From: Rhodococcus sp. UNC23MFCrub1.1
GTDB lineage: Bacteria > Actinomycetota > Actinomycetes > Mycobacteriales > Mycobacteriaceae
Direction: 5' to 3'
Assembly: GCF_000686025.1 (NCBI RefSeq)
Contig: NZ_JMLQ01000007.1
Span: 62,001 to 126,000, forward strand
Length of the DNA: 64,000 bases
This document shows positions 61,173-64,000 of the stretch, one piece after another. The position numbers and the translations under genes were made by a program. How positions within the stretch are numbered: position 1 is the first letter of the stretch; each line of letters starts with the position of its first letter. The notes under the pieces are model-generated. The model was not told the origin of the DNA. It searched no databases and saw nothing but the letters and a program-made list of their open reading frames with translations.

Positions 61173-62257
61173 CCGGTCCGCACCGGGCCGAGCGTCACCC
61201 CGGCGAGCAGATGCGTCGGGAGGTGCTCGGTCCGGTCCACCCCGGAATGGCTGACGCCCAGCACGATCTCACCGACGAGCCGACCCTTCTCGAGGACCGG
61301 CTGCTGGACCGACGTCAGGCCGATGCGGCGCGCCTCGTCGACCCCGTCGAAACCGGTGACCGACATCTGTTCGGGTACCGAGACACCCCACGCGGCACAG
61401 TGATCGAGCGCACCCAGAGCCAGCACGTCGGACGTGCACACCAGCGCGGTGGTGTCCGGCGCCGCCCGGAGCGCCTCGGCGGCCGCCGACCGTCCGGCCT
61501 CCCGCGTGTGGTCGAAGCGCTCGACGATCACGATGTCGGGATCGACGCCGGCCGCGATCATCGCGTCGCGGATGCCGGCGAGACGCTCGCGCTGGACGTG
61601 GAAGGTGATGCCGCTCCGGCGTTCCGGATCGACGAGTCCGTCGTGCCGGTCGCGGCGCAGCCGCATGCAGACCACGCTGATGCGAGTGTGGCCCCGCGCG
61701 AGCACCTCCTCGGCCATCCGTCGCATCGCCACCCTGTCGTCGATTCCGACGAGCGAGGTGTCCTCCGCGTCCCGAGGCTGGTCGCACACGACCGTCGGCA
61801 GATGACGGTCACGGACCGCCGTCAGGTGCGGATCGTCGTCGGACACCGAGTAGACGACGAATGCGTCGACCCCGGCCTGCTGCACGACGGCCGCGGCGTC
61901 CTCCGGCGTCGAGGCGGGCCCCGCGGGAATGAGCAGCAGACCGCGTCCGGCCCGCTCGCACGACTCGGCGAGGCCGGTGAGGAACTGCACGGCGGCGGGA
62001 TCGGAGAACGAGTAGCTGAGCGCCTCGGTGAGGACCAGCCCCACCGCACCGGCGCGCCGGGTGCGCAGCGAGCGGGCGACCGGATCGGGCCCCGGATAGC
62101 CGCGGGCCCTGGCCGCGTCGAGCACACGTTCCCGCATCTCGGGTGAGAGCTGGTCCGGGCGGTTGTAGGCGTTGGACACGGTGGTGCGCGAGACGTTCAG
62201 TTCGGCGGCCAGCGACGCGAGCGTGGCCATCCGTCGCGGTTCCGTCGACCTCGCCAT
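61169..62257 (-). CDS. LacI-family transcriptional regulator
   Basis: This 362-residue protein has the DNA-binding headpiece TLASLAAELNVSRTTVSNAYNRPDQLSPEMRERV, in part, followed by the hinge helix region RSLRTRRAGAVGLV. The periplasmic-binding-like effector domain follows (VVCDQPRDAEDTSLVGIDD, TSDVLALGALDHC, VTGFDGVDEARRIGLTSVQQP). ATG 62257 is used; an ATG at 62230 is also possible. It is convergent with the trehalose fusion and divergent from the ABC lipoprotein, either of which could be a target. Confidence 0.88.
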   Translation of the reverse strand: MARSTEPRRMATLASLAAELNVSRTTVSNAYNRPDQLSPEMRERVLDAARARGYPGPDPVARSLRTRRAGAVGLVLTEALSYSFSDPAAVQFLTGLAESCERAGRGLLLIPAGPASTPEDAAAVVQQAGVDAFVVYSVSDDDPHLTAVRDRHLPTVVCDQPRDAEDTSLVGIDDRVAMRRMAEEVLARGHTRISVVCMRLRRDRHDGLVDPERRSGITFHVQRERLAGIRDAMIAAGVDPDIVIVERFDHTREAGRSAAAEALRAAPDTTALVCTSDVLALGALDHCAAWGVSVPEQMSVTGFDGVDEARRIGLTSVQQPVLEKGRLVGEIVLGVSHSGVDRTEHLPTHLLAGVTLGPVRTG

Positions 62258-62341
62258 GAAGAGACGGTATCCGGTCGGGGTCGCGCACGTCGGCTCCGGC
62301 ACGGTTTCGCCGTCGGGGTGGTGGGGCGGTAAGGTCACGAC

Positions 62342-62366
62342 AACGGTTTCCATTAACGATAACGTT
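62342..62366. promoter_or_regulatory. Imperfect 25-bp inverted repeat in the LacI/ABC gap
   Basis: AACG and CGTT close an AT-rich imperfect palindrome (about two thirds of paired positions match), ending 23 bases before the lipoprotein GTG. It could be a LacI site or a degenerate Zur box, since the downstream operon looks zinc-specific. Confidence 0.4.
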
Positions 62367-62389
62367 CGACCGACCCAGGAGCACCCCTC

Positions 62390-63352
62390 GTGTACGCACC
62401 CGCCCGAATTCCCCTCCGCACGCTCGTCACCGCCCTGGGTATGACCGCCCTGACGGCGACCGCCCTGGTGGGATGCAGCTCCGACGACACCGCGACGGCC
62501 GAGTCCGGTCGGCCCACCGTCGTCGCGTCGACGAACGTGTGGGGCTCGGTCGCCGAGGCCGTCGTCGGAGACCGAGCGGACGTCACGGCGATCATCTCGG
62601 ATCCGTCCGCGGATCCGCACTCCTACGAGGCCAGCCCCGGCGACGCCGCGGCACTGTCCGAGGCCTCGCTCGTCGTGTACAACGGCGGCGGCTACGACGA
62701 GTTCGTCGACGACGTGCTCGGCTCCGCGGGCGACGTGCCCTCCGTCGACGCGTACTCGCTGCTCGAGGGGCACGCGGACGACGCCGACCACGCCGACGAG
62801 GCGGGTGCCCACGACCATTCGGGCGAGACCAACGAGCACGTCTGGTACGACCCGGAGATCGCGGCGGCCACCGCCGAGGCGATCGCCACCGAACTCGGTA
62901 AGGTCGACCCCGACAACGCGCCGTACTACACCGAGAACGCCGAGGCGTTCCACGACGACATCCACGAGATCACCGACATCACGGATCGCATCGCCCAGCA
63001 GAAGCCGGGCGCACCCGTCGCACAGACGGAGCCGATCGCGCACTACCTGCTGGAAGGAGCCGGGGTGGACGACAAGACCCCCGAGGACTTCGAGGACGCG
63101 ATCGAGGAGGGCAACGATCCCTCGCCCGCCGCCGTCGCCGCGACGCGTGACCTGTTCACCGGCAAGGGCGTCGACGTGCTTGTCTACAACATCCAGACGG
63201 AGGACGCCGTGACCGAGGACGTGCGCCGCATCGCCGAGGAGAACGGCATCCGCGTCGTCGAGGTCACCGAGACCCTGCCCGCAGGGCAGGACTACGTCTC
63301 CTGGCAGCGCACGGCGGCGCAGGATCTCGCCGATGCGCTGGGGGTCGTGTGA
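62390..63352 (+). CDS. Zinc/manganese ABC transporter substrate-binding lipoprotein
   Basis: This 320-residue cluster A-I binding protein has a signal with lipobox LVGC at about residue 29, then VVASTNVWGSVAEAVVGD, DPHSYEASPGD (first metal His), an acidic His-rich loop (residues 125-150: GHADDADHADEAGAHDHS), HVWYDPE (second metal His) and YNIQTEDAVT. The His-rich loop is typical of ZnuA/AztC-type zinc binders. GTG 62390 has AGGAG 8 bases ahead. It overlaps the ATPase gene as GTGA. Confidence 0.9.
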   Translation: MYAPARIPLRTLVTALGMTALTATALVGCSSDDTATAESGRPTVVASTNVWGSVAEAVVGDRADVTAIISDPSADPHSYEASPGDAAALSEASLVVYNGGGYDEFVDDVLGSAGDVPSVDAYSLLEGHADDADHADEAGAHDHSGETNEHVWYDPEIAAATAEAIATELGKVDPDNAPYYTENAEAFHDDIHEITDITDRIAQQKPGAPVAQTEPIAHYLLEGAGVDDKTPEDFEDAIEEGNDPSPAAVAATRDLFTGKGVDVLVYNIQTEDAVTEDVRRIAEENGIRVVEVTETLPAGQDYVSWQRTAAQDLADALGVV

Positions 63353-64000
63353 CCGCTGTCCGACTGACCGGAGCCACCCTCGCCTACGGCGACCGGGTGC
63401 TCTGGTCCGATCTCGACCTCGAGGTCGCACCGGGCGAGTTCGTCGCCGTGCTGGGCCCGAACGGCTCCGGCAAGACGTCACTCCTCAAGGTGCTGCTCGG
63501 GCAGGCCCACCTCACCGCCGGCACCGCGACCATCGCCGGCGGTCGATCCTCCGTCGGCTACATCCCCCAGCAGAAGGCCATCGACGAGGGCGTTCCCCTG
63601 CGCGGGCGCGACTTCGTCGGCCTCGGGTGGGACGGACACCGCTGGGGCATCGGCTTCCGTGGGCGCCACGCTCGTCGCGAGGCCGTCGACATCGCCGTCG
63701 CCTCGGTCGGTGCGGACGCGTTCGCCGACGCGCCGCTGGGGCAGATGAGCGGCGGTGAGCAGCAGCGGCTACGCGTCGCGCAGGCACTCGTCGGCGATCC
63801 GGACGTGCTGCTCTGCGACGAACCGCTGCTGAGCCTCGACCTCGCCAACCAGCAGGTCGTCGCGCACCTGATCGACCAGCGTCGGCGCTCGCACGGCACC
63901 TCGGTGGTGTTCGTGACGCACGAGCTCAACCCGATCCTGCCGATCGTCGACCGGGTGGTCTACCTCGTCGACGGGAAGTTCCGCATCGGCACCACCGAGG
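63349..64000 (+). CDS. Zinc-type ABC transporter ATPase, 3' end outside window
   Basis: 217 codons are visible from GTG 63349, which overlaps the lipoprotein stop. The sequence shows Walker A GPNGSGKTS, Q-loop YIPQQK, signature MSGGEQQRLRVAQAL, Walker B DVLLCDEP and VTHE. The membrane permease of the system should lie just beyond the window edge. With the binding protein it would form a ZnuABC-type importer. Confidence 0.9.
   Translation, partial: MTAVRLTGATLAYGDRVLWSDLDLEVAPGEFVAVLGPNGSGKTSLLKVLLGQAHLTAGTATIAGGRSSVGYIPQQKAIDEGVPLRGRDFVGLGWDGHRWGIGFRGRHARREAVDIAVASVGADAFADAPLGQMSGGEQQRLRVAQALVGDPDVLLCDEPLLSLDLANQQVVAHLIDQRRRSHGTSVVFVTHELNPILPIVDRVVYLVDGKFRIGTTE

Overview
The window is high-GC actinobacterial DNA, most likely from Rhodococcus or a close relative in the Nocardiaceae. 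The evidence is the strong G/C third-position bias, many GTG starts with GTGA/ATGA overlaps, an LGFP-repeat protein, a DUF222-HNH protein, a WhiB3-type regulator, a secretory lipase and a single-chain acyl-CoA carboxylase. Gene order follows, from memory, the mycobacterial Rv0357c-Rv0385 backbone: purA, Rv0358-like, DUF3151 (Rv0360c), Rv0361-like, fba, DedA (Rv0364), GH76 (Rv0365c), TrmH (Rv0380c), pyrE (Rv0382c), Rv0383c-like, clpB (Rv0384c), globin-reductase (Rv0385). Accessory genes lie between these blocks. I saw no tRNA, rRNA, CRISPR, phage or IS transposase, and no gene-free stretch above about 300 bp.

Region 1 (0-17 kb) is accessory and stress-related. It holds a partial secretory lipase, a Fur-family regulator with small unknown genes, a CDGSH Fe-S protein with a HemK-like methylase, a TetR gene with a palindrome over its start, and an exported DAPG-hydrolase-like protein. 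A stress block follows (GAF-ANTAR protein, two SDRs, Zn-ADH, STAS protein). Two SigF/SigB-like promoters precede the SDRs and a third precedes a DUF3072 gene. Next come acetoacetate-CoA ligase, a divergent QorB/HxlR pair, a MocR regulator and an LGFP protein.

Region 2 (16-31 kb) holds the purA-to-GH76 backbone. It is interrupted by a cobalt/nickel ECF transporter (cbiMNQO) under a cobalamin riboswitch, a CDF exporter, an AbiEi-type gene flanked by two 69-bp structured direct repeats, and a FUSC membrane protein.

Region 3 (30-45 kb) holds TrmH and SDR genes, ogt, a YhhN protein, a MarR-MFS operon, an exported Ala/Glu/Lys-rich coiled-coil protein ending in a strong terminator, a PdxK/ThiD-type kinase, a pyrE operon, and a 1822-residue single-chain carboxylase (BC-BCCP-central-CT) preceded by two palindromes.

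Region 4 (45-64 kb) holds a DUF5666-like membrane protein, an amino-acid permease, a DUF222-HNH protein, a WYL-regulator remnant, an EmrB-type exporter behind a perfect 9-4-9 palindrome, and an EAL protein with a ruined GGDEF site. A COG0523 GTPase follows, behind a Zur-like box, and then clpB behind a HAIR box. The end holds a type II flavohemoglobin-like protein, DUF2277, whiB3, a fused trehalose-6-P phosphatase/GH15 trehalase, a LacI regulator, and the start of a zinc-type ABC transporter cut by the window end. Recurring themes are metal homeostasis (Fur, CbiMNQO/CDF, COG0523 GTPase, Znu-type ABC), redox and stress response (SigF-like promoters, WhiB3, HspR/ClpB), and acyl-CoA metabolism.
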